Source of the DNA: Virgifigura deserti
Lineage (GTDB): Bacteria > Pseudomonadota > Alphaproteobacteria > Dongiales > Dongiaceae
Direction of reading: 5' to 3'
Length of the DNA stretch: 64,000 nt
NCBI GenBank assembly: GCA_003576685.1
Contig: QOZR01000014.1
Location: 62,001 to 126,000, forward strand
Below the pieces are notes generated by a model. The model made no database searches. It was not told where the DNA came from and worked only from the letters and a program-made list of their open reading frames with translations. A program made the position numbers and the translations under genes. Numbering within the stretch: position 1 is the first letter of the stretch; each line of letters begins with the position of its first letter. Below, piece by piece: positions 52,491-63,000 of the stretch.

Positions 52491-52903
52491 GTCGGCGACA
52501 TGCCAACTAAGGCTATCGACAGAGGCTCTGGTACAGACACGGACTCAGGAAACTGTGCTCGAGTTAAAAGGGGGTGCCGAGGTGGTGCCTCTAAAGGTCA
52601 AAGCATAAGCTTTCTGGCTTATGCGCTTATCTCAAAGATCTCTGTTCGCCGAGTACTCTTCCTTGGCAGACTTGCCGTCTCAGGCAGAACGATCCTGAGC
52701 GCATCTGGAATCGCTCGAAGGCCTCATCCGAAGTCACGATCAAGCCAGTGGCGGGCGGTGCTCGGCGCCATCGCACATTCAGCCCCAAGACGGACTCCAG
52801 CCGCGTCGTCTGCCTCTATGGGGCGCTGCGCTTCTCGGATGGTTCAGATGTCACGACCGCCAGAGGAACGACCCGGGACAGTTGGCGGCAGGGGAGAGAT
52901 GTG
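52491..52903. other. Region without a recognised gene before the 1251-residue protein gene
   Basis: About 410 bases with somewhat lower GC around 52590-52680 and a near-perfect inverted repeat around 52600-52625 (CATAAGCTTTCTGGCTTATG, arms CATAAGC and GCTTATG). Short open frames cross it but none has a start with a ribosome site or a known family. The last bases hold the GGGGAGAG site of the next gene. It may contain that gene's promoter. Confidence 0.4.
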
Positions 52904-55900
52904 ATGAACCAGAGGGTCACGGCGCTGCTGCGGTCCGAGGCGGCCGAGATGGAGCCCGACGAGGTATTGCGGGCGCCCACGGCCATGCTGATGGGCGTCT
53001 CCGCCGCCGCCCAGTCGGCGCTTGCCGCCATCAACATCCGGTCGATCTTCGATCTCGCCGCGGCGCGCGTCTTCGCCGGCGCCACGCGCCTGCTCGAGAT
53101 CGGGCGCGATCCGAACGCCGTCGAAGCCCGCCTCGACGCGGTCGCCGGCGACATCGCCGACGTCCCGCCGGGGGTGCCCGTCCGCGACCTCGTCAACCAG
53201 CCGATCGGCGTTCTGCGCGACATCGGGCCGGCGAACGCCGCCACGCTCTCCAATGCACTGGATGTCGGCACGGTCCGCGACCTCGCGCTGTGGCCGCCCT
53301 ATCGGTCGGCCAGGGAGATCCTGAAGGTCGCCTTCTATCCGGAGCAGGTCGAGGGCTTCGATCCCGAGGCTCCGCCCGACCTGTTGCCGGCGACGGGCAA
53401 TTATCCGACGGAGCGGGTGTTCTTCCGCAAGCTTGTCATGGACCGCCTGCCGAACCCCGGCGAGGGCGCGCAGCCAATCGAGGATGCCGACGCGCTCGAT
53501 CTCGCTGCGACGATGGCCGCAGCCGACGGTTTCACAAGGCTGGCAACCGGCGCGCTTCTGACGTTCAGCCAGTCGTGGTACTCGCAGGGCGTCACGCTCG
53601 GTCAGCTGCTGCACAGCATGTCGCTCGCACCGGGGGAGAGCACACGAGTCGCCGTGGTCGACTGGTCACGCCGCAGTCGTGCGGCCGCGAGCGAGGACAT
53701 CTCGGAATCGGAACTGCTGTCGAACACGATGACGCACAGCCGCTCGCTGAGCGAGGTGACGAACGCGACCGCGACCGAGTTCCAGAGCGGTAAATCAAGC
53801 ACCCGGTCGGAATCGACGACGGGGCAGGCCGGCGGAGGATTCGGACTCGATCTCGGCCCGCTCGCCATCGGCGGATCGGGTGGCACGTCGAACACGACGA
53901 CCGAGGTGATGAGCGCATCGTCATCGTTCGGCGCACGCGATCTTGCCGCCGAGTACGCGCAGCAGATCAACGACAGAAGCCAGCAGAACGCCTCGTCGGT
54001 GCGCAATCGCCGCGCGTCGATCGTCCGCGAGGTCTCGCAGACCGAACACGAAGCGATCTCGACGCGCGTGGTGACGAACTACAACCACATGCATGCGCTG
54101 TCGATCAGCTACTACGAGGTCGTGCAGGCGTTTCGGACGACAACGCAGCTCGAGCGCGCGGAACGCTGCCTGTTCGTGCCGGTCAGGATCGTCGATTTCC
54201 GCGATCACGCGACGATCGACCGCTGGCGACTCGCACTGGCGGATGCCGCGCTGACGGCCCGCGTCCGGCGCCAGCTCACCGTCGAGTACGGCGTCGTCGA
54301 GGTCGTCCCGCAGACGCCGCGCGTGACGCCTGGCATGGTCATCGCTGGGCATGTCGCCGATCTTCGGGCGACCGGCGTCCTCACGAGGCGCCGGCTCTCA
54401 ACCGGAGCTGCCCCGGCGGCCGGCCCGGCAGCAGCCGCCGCGGCTGCGCCGTCAACCCAGCCCGCGGACGCGCCGACCGACGCGGGAACGGAGAAGACGG
54501 AGCCGCCGGCCCTCGATTACCGGCGCGCCCCCGCCAATTCACCCGCCGCGCTGCTGACCGTGAAGGGCTGGGACCTCGACCAGCTGAATCGCATCGGCTG
54601 GGCGACCGGCCGGCCATCCGCACAACCCAACTCGGATTCAGTGTTCGTCTCCGATGATGCGCTGGTGATCGGACTTTCGCTGCGGGAAGGACAGGCGGCC
54701 CGCTTCGTCGTGCGCCTGCGCGACGGCCGTACCGTTGAGCCGGCCAGCACGAGCACCACCGACGTTGCGTTCGCCGTACCGGTCGCGATCGTCGAGCTCG
54801 ACTCGATCGCCGTGCAGTATGCCGGCGAGTCGGTCCTTCGGACGTCGCTCGTCCTGCAGCTCATGCTTTCGGGCACAGTCCTGCCGCTCAGCGTACCGGT
54901 CGAGTTGCGGCCGATGAGCCAACCCAAGGATGTCATCAAGTTCGGCGGGGCCGGTGCCGCCGGCGAACTCGTTGCGCACCTCGAGGCGAATCGGCTGCAT
55001 TATACGCAGGCGATTCTGCGCACACTCGACGTCGCCATGATCGGCGCACTTCTCGCGCGCTACACCTATCGCGGCTTGCCGCTGATCCAGCTCGTCGATT
55101 CGCAGCCGGTCGCCGTCGTCGCAAACAGCTTGGTCTTCAAACTCAGCGTCTCCGCGGACGGCGAACCCGACGACCGGCGCTGGACGGAGGAGCAGGCCGC
55201 GTGGAAAGACTGGCTGTCGCGCCACGGGCTCAACCATCCGGTTCCCCGAAGCGAGACGATTCCGCTTCCGTCCGGGGGTGTGTTCGCGGAAGCGGTTCTC
55301 GGGCGGTACAACGCCGCCGAGAAGGTCGATCTCACGCGCTTTTGGAACTGGCAGGATTCGCCGATCCCGATCACGGCACCGGAGATCGCCGCGGTGCAAG
55401 CCGGCTCGCGCGCGCAGTCCGACGAGATCCGCCCCGGACAGTTGTCGGCGCCCGTGCTGTCGATCCAGAGCCCGACCGCGCTCCCGGATCCGACCGGCGT
55501 CGCGGCGATCATCAGCGCCGTGCAGAACGGCAACATGTTCCGCGACATGAGCGGCATGGTGCAGACCGCCGCGCTCGCACAAGCCGCCCTGCAGGCGAGC
55601 GCGCAGGGTGCGACCGCGGTCGGCGAGCAGGCGGGCCAGAATCTTGCGACTGTGATGTCGAACCACACCGAACGGATGCGGATCGCCGCGCAGCTGCTCA
55701 GCGCGGCGGCAGGCGTGCCGTCCATCGGCGGCGCTGGCGGCGCTACGCCTCCGCCCGGGAAGGGAACAGTGAGCGAGCGAGGCGGTGAGCTGAATACGGC
55801 CCGTGCGCTGGACGCCGAACGCAGCGCAGCCGAACCCAGCCCAGAGGGCGAACCGATACGCATGACCGACATCTCTCCGACGGAATTCGCCGCAGACACG

Positions 55901-56659
55901 TCCGGCGCGTCTTCGTCGATGCAGCCGCGCACGATAACCGAGGACATCTTTCGCCGGCAGGCGTCAGGGCCGACAGGCGGCATCGTCGGCGACGGCATCC
56001 TGAAGCTGGTGAACGCAGTCACCGAGGAGGACGAGACCGGCGCCACGGGCGGGGGTGGCAGCGGGTCGACCGCCCCATCGGCTCGCCGGCTCCAGGTCAC
56101 GACGCAGTTCTGGATCCACTCGACGGCGTCCGTTCCCGGTCCGCCCCACCCGAACGGCCCGATGGCCGACCAGGAAATTGCGGTGCGGATCTGGGACGGC
56201 CGCGGCAACCGGCTGCTCTGGCCGTCCAAGAGAAGGCTGGGGGTCTACTACGAGGCAAAGCAAATCAATGGCCTCATCACGGGCCCGATGCTGACGGGAA
56301 TCGAATCGGACGAGGTCGCGATCATGGCCGTCGTGCGTTACGGCGGCCCCGGCGGCAAGATCTACTCCAAAGCTGTCGCCTACAAGCTACCGGCCGGCGA
56401 TTCGCTCGACGTGACTGTCTACGTGACCTATACCACGACGTCGGTCGTGGTGAAGGCAGCAGACGACACGGCGGCCATTACAAAGGCCCGCAAGACGCTG
56501 CGCGAGAAGTATGGCATTACGGATGCGATGATCTTCAGCCCCTTGGTCAAGTTCATGGAGGACGACCCGGGCTGGTTCACGGTAGACCTCGATCACTTCA
56601 CGGGCGAGATGCGATTCGACCCGAGACCCCTGGTGTCGTTGAGCGGAGGGCGAGGATAA
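52904..56659 (+). CDS. Large protein (1251 residues) of unrecognised family
   Basis: No signal peptide. Residues about 25-160 contain two helix-hairpin-helix-like units (ALAAINIRSIFDLAAARVF and LRDIGPANAATLSNAL). A conserved-looking core around 235-255 reads LGQLLHSMSLAPGESTRVAV followed by VDWSRR. Residues 290-340 are Ser/Thr/Gly-rich with FGLDLGPLAIGGSGG, and are flanked by polar helices. Residues 500-535 are an Ala/Pro linker, and a separate C-terminal domain spans about 1062-1251. I have a memory of similar unnamed proteins in other bacteria, not a family name. The start has GGGGAGAG. The next gene begins at the base after its TAA. Confidence 0.8.
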   Translation: MNQRVTALLRSEAAEMEPDEVLRAPTAMLMGVSAAAQSALAAINIRSIFDLAAARVFAGATRLLEIGRDPNAVEARLDAVAGDIADVPPGVPVRDLVNQPIGVLRDIGPANAATLSNALDVGTVRDLALWPPYRSAREILKVAFYPEQVEGFDPEAPPDLLPATGNYPTERVFFRKLVMDRLPNPGEGAQPIEDADALDLAATMAAADGFTRLATGALLTFSQSWYSQGVTLGQLLHSMSLAPGESTRVAVVDWSRRSRAAASEDISESELLSNTMTHSRSLSEVTNATATEFQSGKSSTRSESTTGQAGGGFGLDLGPLAIGGSGGTSNTTTEVMSASSSFGARDLAAEYAQQINDRSQQNASSVRNRRASIVREVSQTEHEAISTRVVTNYNHMHALSISYYEVVQAFRTTTQLERAERCLFVPVRIVDFRDHATIDRWRLALADAALTARVRRQLTVEYGVVEVVPQTPRVTPGMVIAGHVADLRATGVLTRRRLSTGAAPAAGPAAAAAAAPSTQPADAPTDAGTEKTEPPALDYRRAPANSPAALLTVKGWDLDQLNRIGWATGRPSAQPNSDSVFVSDDALVIGLSLREGQAARFVVRLRDGRTVEPASTSTTDVAFAVPVAIVELDSIAVQYAGESVLRTSLVLQLMLSGTVLPLSVPVELRPMSQPKDVIKFGGAGAAGELVAHLEANRLHYTQAILRTLDVAMIGALLARYTYRGLPLIQLVDSQPVAVVANSLVFKLSVSADGEPDDRRWTEEQAAWKDWLSRHGLNHPVPRSETIPLPSGGVFAEAVLGRYNAAEKVDLTRFWNWQDSPIPITAPEIAAVQAGSRAQSDEIRPGQLSAPVLSIQSPTALPDPTGVAAIISAVQNGNMFRDMSGMVQTAALAQAALQASAQGATAVGEQAGQNLATVMSNHTERMRIAAQLLSAAAGVPSIGGAGGATPPPGKGTVSERGGELNTARALDAERSAAEPSPEGEPIRMTDISPTEFAADTSGASSSMQPRTITEDIFRRQASGPTGGIVGDGILKLVNAVTEEDETGATGGGGSGSTAPSARRLQVTTQFWIHSTASVPGPPHPNGPMADQEIAVRIWDGRGNRLLWPSKRRLGVYYEAKQINGLITGPMLTGIESDEVAIMAVVRYGGPGGKIYSKAVAYKLPAGDSLDVTVYVTYTTTSVVVKAADDTAAITKARKTLREKYGITDAMIFSPLVKFMEDDPGWFTVDLDHFTGEMRFDPRPLVSLSGGRG

Positions 56660-57094
56660 ATGTCCGTCACTTTATTGGGACCCGACGCGCTCGATGCCTT
56701 GCTCGACACGGACCCGCGGGTCACCGTCTCCAACCGCGCCCGCGCGCCATCGCCCGTTACGATCCTCGCGGCGGTGGTCGCGCTTCACGACGAGGATGGC
56801 GAGGTGCGGTTCAAGACGGCCTACCGGCTGAATCTCGGGCCCGGCGCGGCACGCGCGCTCGATCCGTTTCCGCCGACGCCGAAAGCGCTGCTCGCTGCGG
56901 AGATCGTGCTGCGCGTGCTGGCGGGAGAGAATCCGCAGGTGGTAGAGGTCTATGCGAAAGTAGGGGCCGACCCGGCCGATTCGCTCGGTGATGTGGAGTT
57001 CGGCGTGACGAACGCCGGTGATCCCGACGAGCCGAACGCGACGCTCATCGCCGACGCGCCAGAGTTTGCAGTCTATACACGCACGATGAACTGA
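56660..57094 (+). CDS. 144-residue protein of unknown function, coupled to the large gene
   Basis: A 144-residue acidic, soluble protein with no signal peptide and no domain I recognise. It begins MSVTLLGPDALDALLD and contains FKTAYRLNLGPGAARALDPFP, then helical text LLAAEIVLRVLAGENPQ. Its ATG follows the stop of the 1251-residue gene with no gap, so the two are almost certainly cotranslated and may bind each other. The codon use is the same as in the large gene. A long gap follows. Confidence 0.75.
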   Translation: MSVTLLGPDALDALLDTDPRVTVSNRARAPSPVTILAAVVALHDEDGEVRFKTAYRLNLGPGAARALDPFPPTPKALLAAEIVLRVLAGENPQVVEVYAKVGADPADSLGDVEFGVTNAGDPDEPNATLIADAPEFAVYTRTMN

Positions 57095-57591
57095 GAGGCG
57101 CTGTCACGTCGGTCAGTCGGATTCCGTGGGCCGGATAACCGGCCATCACTCACCTCCTGCGGATCGATGACCACCGCCCTGGATCGCCATCCAGGCAGTC
57201 GACCGGAGCTATGTTGTCGTGACAAGCGACCGCGGGTTTCCGTCGGCATTCTTACCGACGGGCGCCGGTAGTGAGATAATAATGGGCGGCCTCGGCCCGA
57301 TGGCGGTAGCTCCCAGGCCGGATGGCTGCCCAGGACGTCGCGGCCCAGGCATCCATCTAGGGACGGTGCAGGAAAGCTTGCGGTAACTCGAAGGATAAAA
57401 TCATCTTCGACCAATGCGAAAGAAAGGGGCTCCGCGCCAAAGCCAAACGCGGCTTCCGCTTCTCGGATCGCCGCACTTAAGAGTGACCTTGCCGAGCATT
57501 GGTCCGGCGGCTTACGATGGCTTTCAGCCTATCGGAGCAGGGGGACGCGCCTGCGCGCATCGCAGGTGAACCGCTCGAGTCAGGCCGGTCA
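57095..57591. other. Intergenic gap before the LysM-FecR gene
   Basis: About 500 bases without a convincing gene. Two short inverted repeats are visible: GGCCGGATAACCGGCC near 57132-57147 and CCGTCGGCATTCTTACCGACGG near 57239-57260. A minus-strand frame here has no ribosome site and no family. An in-frame TTG or ATG at 57499-57517 could extend the next gene backwards. Confidence 0.4.
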
Positions 57592-59958
57592 ATGGAGACG
57601 CCGAGGAGACGGCGCGGCATTCACGGTACCCGTAGGCTCGCTCGGGGCTGCGGACTGCTGCTTATCCTCTTGCTATCGCACGGCGTCTCCAGCGCCGCAG
57701 CGGACACCTTCAAGATCCGCGTGAAGGACGGCCAAACTCTTCGCGACATTGCCGAGGAGTATCTCGGCGACCCCGATATGTGGGTCGAGATTCTCCGCGC
57801 CAACGCACTACCGTCCATCACCGACGTGCGTGCGGGGACTGAGCTCGTGATTCCGGCGGCTGAGATCTCCACGACCAACCGGGCGCTCGGTAAGGCGCTC
57901 CGGGAAATTCAGCAGGCGACCGAGGAAGGTGCACGGCTATTTGCAGGCGCCGAGATCGAGAAGGCCATCGGGCTCTACGAGGAGGGGCTCGCGAAGCGAA
58001 AGGCCGGTGAATGGGAGGCGGCAGCGACTCTTGCCGGGGAGGCGAGTCTCGCGGCCGCGGAGGCCCTCAGGATCGCTGCCGCGCAGCGCGACGTGGCGGC
58101 CGAAGCGCTGCTCACCGACCGCCACGGCTGGGTCGAGGGAAGGCGGGCGCAGGACCTGGTCTGGACCGATCGCGCACTGAACGTGCTCCTGATCGAGGAG
58201 GAGAACGTCCGCACGCTCTCGCGCTCTTCGGCGCAGATTACCTTCCGGGACGAGAGCCGGCTTCGCCTCAGCGCGAACTCGCAGGCCGTCATTCAGCGCA
58301 TGCGTGTCGATCCGCTCAGCCGCCGTGAGGAGGCCAAGGTCAGTCTTGTCGAAGGCGACTTCTACGCACTGCTCAGCGGCAGGAGTGAAAGGACGACATT
58401 CGCGCTCGAAGTGCCTGAGGTCCGCACCACCGTAGAAAGCCGCAACTTCTGGGTCCGGCGCGACGACAGCGGTGCCAAGTTCACGAACTATGACGACCGG
58501 GCACTTGGCGTCGAGGCCAATGGTGACGTGGTCACGCTCGGCCGCAATGAGGGCACCCTCGTGCGCAGCGGACAGGCGCCCAGCGATAAGGTCAGTGTTC
58601 TGGCCGCCACGGCACTCCTCGCGCCGGCGGACAACAGCCAGGCGTTCGACTCGCAGGTAGCATTGAGTTGGGCGGTACTTCCAGGTGCCGCCGGCTATTG
58701 GCTCGAACTTGCCCACGATCCCGGCTTCGAGCGGATGGCGATCAGCCGATGGGGCCTCAAGGCTGCGGGCTTTGATGCCGGGCCGCTCGAGGTCGGCACC
58801 TATTACTGGCGCGTCGCGGCGCTCGACAAGTTTGGTCTGCCGGGCGAGCGCAGTGTGGCTTGGCGCTTTCACATGCGGGTGGACCGCACGCCGCCCTACT
58901 TGACGATTCAGGAGCCGACAGAGGGAACAATCATCCGCCTGGGCCCGGTCCGGATCCGCGGCGAGATCGAGGCGAACGCCCGGCTCCGGCTCAACGGGGA
59001 AGATGTCCAAGTCGGCGAAGGCGGTGCGTTCGACCTGACGTTCGGGGCTGCACCGGGCGACAACGCACTGATCCTGGAGGCAATCGATCCCGCAGGCAAT
59101 GTCACCAAGCGCACACGCTCCTTTGTCTACATGCCGGACACCCGCGCTGCTTTGCTCTTCGACGACAGAATTCCGCACCTCACGCCGCGCCATTTCCTCA
59201 CCAACCGGAATGTCATCTCGCTCGCCGGCATGACGAGCCCGGGAGCGCAGCTCGTGGTTCACTCGGCAGGAGGGGCGCCACGCGTCTCGACCTATGCGAA
59301 CGGCGACGGCCGCTTCGCTCTCAACCTGCCGCTCAGTCAACTCAGCGAGAATTTCATCATCGAGGTCGTTCAGCGCTCGGGCTTTGCCAGCCAGGACCGC
59401 TTCATTGTCTCTCAGGATCAGGAGCCGCCGGCGATCGAGCTGGAGGAATCGCCGCCCGGCGTCACGGCGGTCGAATGGCTCTCGCTTCGTGGCCGAGCCG
59501 ACGGCGCGCGGAGTCTCTCTCTGAACGGCCAGCCGGTTCAGCTGATCGATGGCGTGTTCGATGAGACGGTGACCCTGCGTCAGGGAGACAACCACTTCGA
59601 GCTCATTGCCACGGACGCGGTCGGCAATGTTCGGGTCGAAAGATTCGATGTGGGTCTGGACCAGGAGCCGCCCGAGCTCGTGAGCTACGATCTGTCTCCG
59701 CGAACGCTGCGTCGCGGCGAGCCGCTTCGGATCGAGGTGACCGCTCACGACACCTCTGGCTTGCGCAAGGCCGCATCGGTCCGGATGCGAATTGCCGACA
59801 TCGACTATGCCGACTTTCTCGAGCTCAGCGGCGTCACCGGAACCTATCAACGGACGGTGCTGCTGCCGCCCGAGGCGGTCGGCCGGGTGACATTGACGGA
59901 AGTCGAAATCGAGGATTACGCGGGAAACAGGGCCCGCTTGAGGCTGGACAACGACTGA
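57592..59958 (+). CDS. Secreted LysM-FecR-domain protein with Ig-like repeats
   Basis: A 788-residue exported protein with a signal peptide (residues 1-37, basic then GLLLILLLSHGVSSAAA). A LysM domain follows (about 40-90: FKIRVKDGQTLRDIAEEYLGD ... VRAGTELVIP), then a helical coiled segment (95-180). Next is a FecR-type beta-helix (about 195-345, with ERTTFALEVPEVRTTVESRNFWVRRD), a fibronectin-like domain (350-425, SWAVLPGAAGYWLELAHDPGF ... TYYWRVAALDKFG), and several Ig-like domains with DQEPPAIELEE and DQEPPELVSYD. LysM implies peptidoglycan binding. Earlier starts at 57517 (ATG) and 57499 (TTG) are possible. A PKD-repeat gene follows 45 bases later. Confidence 0.85.
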   Translation: METPRRRRGIHGTRRLARGCGLLLILLLSHGVSSAAADTFKIRVKDGQTLRDIAEEYLGDPDMWVEILRANALPSITDVRAGTELVIPAAEISTTNRALGKALREIQQATEEGARLFAGAEIEKAIGLYEEGLAKRKAGEWEAAATLAGEASLAAAEALRIAAAQRDVAAEALLTDRHGWVEGRRAQDLVWTDRALNVLLIEEENVRTLSRSSAQITFRDESRLRLSANSQAVIQRMRVDPLSRREEAKVSLVEGDFYALLSGRSERTTFALEVPEVRTTVESRNFWVRRDDSGAKFTNYDDRALGVEANGDVVTLGRNEGTLVRSGQAPSDKVSVLAATALLAPADNSQAFDSQVALSWAVLPGAAGYWLELAHDPGFERMAISRWGLKAAGFDAGPLEVGTYYWRVAALDKFGLPGERSVAWRFHMRVDRTPPYLTIQEPTEGTIIRLGPVRIRGEIEANARLRLNGEDVQVGEGGAFDLTFGAAPGDNALILEAIDPAGNVTKRTRSFVYMPDTRAALLFDDRIPHLTPRHFLTNRNVISLAGMTSPGAQLVVHSAGGAPRVSTYANGDGRFALNLPLSQLSENFIIEVVQRSGFASQDRFIVSQDQEPPAIELEESPPGVTAVEWLSLRGRADGARSLSLNGQPVQLIDGVFDETVTLRQGDNHFELIATDAVGNVRVERFDVGLDQEPPELVSYDLSPRTLRRGEPLRIEVTAHDTSGLRKAASVRMRIADIDYADFLELSGVTGTYQRTVLLPPEAVGRVTLTEVEIEDYAGNRARLRLDND

Positions 59959-60003
59959 CCTTGAGTTGGATAGCCAAAGGCGGCCGCGGCAGAAGAGGCG
60001 ATC

Positions 60004-63000
60004 ATGCAACCGAACGTGAGCGGCACGCGCATAGGGTATCTTTTTCTTGCCGCGGTCCTTTCGGGCTGGACGATGGCCGCAGCCGCAGCCGAGGAACCGC
60101 TCTCCGTCACTTATGGAGAGGCAGCGCTCACGACCGAGGGCGATCCCGAGTTCCGCGAGATCATCTACTTCCGGGTGCCTCAGTCGACGACGGGCCGCCT
60201 CTATCTCCGGGTCTTCGACGCAGAGGTCGGCGGAGCGCATGATCTGCGCTACGGGACCGGCTGGGACACAGGCATGCGCTATGTCGTCTATGGCGGGAAG
60301 GGCGCCGCTACCCTGCCGGACTCCCCGCTTGCAAGGAGACGCGATGCCGGCACGGTGGAACCGGGCATGGAGTCGGAGGAGGCTACCTCCCATGGTCTGG
60401 GAGGCACGATCCTGGCTGACCTGACGATCGGCGAGGAAGCGGCGCATGACGACATATGGCAGACGCTCGCGAATTTCATGCCCGAGCAAGGCGATCCGAT
60501 CGACGGCCAGTATGTCTTTCGGCTCGAGGTCGTCGGACATTCCGGCGATGACGCCAATCTTTTCATGGCGACACTGAGCTTGCGCGATCGGCGGAATGCC
60601 ACCCCCTCCAGCCTCGAGACGTTGAGCTTCGCACCGACCATTCGCATTCCCGACCGCAGCCGCCTCACCGAGCTCGCGTTCGAGATCCCGGCCGACGCCG
60701 AACGAATCATCGTGCACAATTTCGATGCCGCGTACGGTCGCGTCGCGTTTGCCGGGACCTACCGTACGATTGAACTCGCCGCATCTGGCCAGGACGAGTG
60801 GCAGCAGAGCGAGATCACGCTTCTCCCTGAGGAGCAGGGTACCGACGGTTCGATCACGGTTGCCGGTGGCGAAGAGAGTCCAAACGATCTCACCCTCTTC
60901 GTCACGGACAGCGCCGGGCACCCGCTGCCGATGCGCCTGCAGGCCGAGAGCTGGTCGCCGAACGGTCGGCCGCAGCCGGTGGCAGACAGCACGCTGCTCG
61001 CCGACTGCTCCGCGTTTGCCTTCGACGCGGCACGCTCGAGCGACCCGGACGGGGACCAGCTGAGCTATCTCTGGGACTTCGGCGATGGTGCCAGCGGCGT
61101 CGGCATCGCGGTCGTGCACCGCTATCAGGAGCCTGGCAGCTACAATGGCGCGCTGCGCGTCCTCGACGACTCGGGGCAGATCGGCAGTGGCGCCATGCAG
61201 CCGTTTCGCGTCGTTGCGAAACGCCCTCCTCGTGCCGATGCCGGTCCCGACATTGTCGTGGCGCCCGGCGAACCCGTGAACTTCGACGGCACGGGCTCCA
61301 CACCTGGCGACCGGCCGATCTCCCGCTACAGCTGGAACTTTCAGGATGGTACAGAGGACTCCGGCCCGAAGACCGCTCACGCGTTCACGAACTCCGGCCG
61401 CTACGCCGTGACCCTTCTGGTTCAGGATGATCAGCCGGGAGCCTGCAATTCATCGACCGACCAGATCATCGTAGATGTCAATGTGCCGCCCGTGGCCGTC
61501 GCGGGCCTCGACCGGCGCGCCTCGGTCGGGGAGACCGTCGAGCTGGACGGTCGGCCGAGCTACGACATCGACGGGCAAGTTACAGGGTGGTCCTGGGATC
61601 TCGGTGACGGTACGACGGCGGAAGGTCCGACGGTTGCGCATCGCTATGAGCGGCCGGGCACCTACGCGGTGACGCTTACGGTGCGCGATGCCGCCGGTCT
61701 TGCCAACAGCACGGCCACGAACAGCGCGCGAATCATCGTCAATGACCCGCCGGTAGCTGCGGCCGGGCCGGACCGAAAAGTGGCGGTCGGCGAGATTATC
61801 GCCTTTGATGGACGCGGGTCACTCGATCACGACGGCAAGCTCGTCCACTATGCGTGGGATTTCGGCGACAAGTCGGAGGGCGTCGGGGCCGAGGTGCCTT
61901 ACGCCTATGATCGGCCTGGGACCTACGAGGCCGCTCTGGTGGTCACCGACGACTCCGCTACCTCCACCAACACGAGCAGCGACACAGCGATCATCGTCGT
62001 GAATGCTCCGCCGATCGCCCGGGCCGGTGACGATCAGATCGTGACCTCAAGCGAGGTTCGCTTCGACGCGACGGCTTCCGAAGATCCCGACGGCAAGATC
62101 GCCCGCTATGCATGGGACTTCGGCGACGGGGCCACCGGTGAAGGTGCCAGGACGGCTCACGTCTATCGCAAGGCGGGCCACTACCGCGTCAGCCTCACCG
62201 TGACCGATGATTCCGGCACGTCGCGGAGCAGTGCAACGGACACCTTGCTCCTGCTCGTCAACGAGGCGCCCATCGCCGACGCCGGAAAGGATCAGCTCGG
62301 CGCGCCCGGCCAAGAGCTCACTTTCCTGGGCTCGGGATCGCTCGATCCGGACGGCGACGTGGCAGACTATTTCTGGGACTTCAAGGACGGTTCCACCGCT
62401 ACTGGCGAGCAGGTTGCCCATCGCTTCACGCGGCCCGGGATCTACCAGGTTCAGCTGTCCGTCCGCGACAACACAGGTCAGCCCGACGCAGTCGATTTCG
62501 ACGAAGCGGAGGTGGTGATCAATGCACCCCCCGTCGCCAACGCTGGCGCCGATATCTTCGCCACGCCAGGCGACGAGGTAGTGCTGGACGCCGGAAACGC
62601 ATTTGACCCGGATGGCAGCATCGTCAGCTATCGCTGGGACTTCAACGACATCGCCGAACCCGCGACCGGACGCACGGTTTCACGGGTCTATGCATCGCCC
62701 GGGATCTATAGCGCACGGCTCACCGTTACCGACGGCAGCGGCGCGAGCAACGGCGTCGCTCAAGACGAAGTGGTTATTCGGATCAACCATGCTCCGGTCG
62801 CGCACCCCGGAGAGGATATCTTCACCTCGAGCAGTACCATCACCGTCGATGGTGGCGCCTCGACCGATGCCGACGGCGACGCCCTCGTCTATAGCTGGGA
62901 CTTCGGCGACGGCTCACCGCTGGCGGGTGGCGTCAAGGCGACCCATACCTACGTGACGGGCGGCACCTATCCCGTGGTGCTGACCGTTGATGACGGGACC

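Noticed and set aside
57073..57414. A 113-codon minus-strand frame in the gap after the 144-residue gene
   Set aside because: It has no ribosome binding site, has basic low-complexity composition and no similarity. It overlaps the end of a better-supported gene.
57937..61380. A 1147-codon open frame on the minus strand
   Set aside because: It lies opposite the LysM-FecR and PKD genes, whose plus-strand products have signal peptides, domains and ribosome sites. The minus frame has no recognisable domain and is a by-product of high GC.
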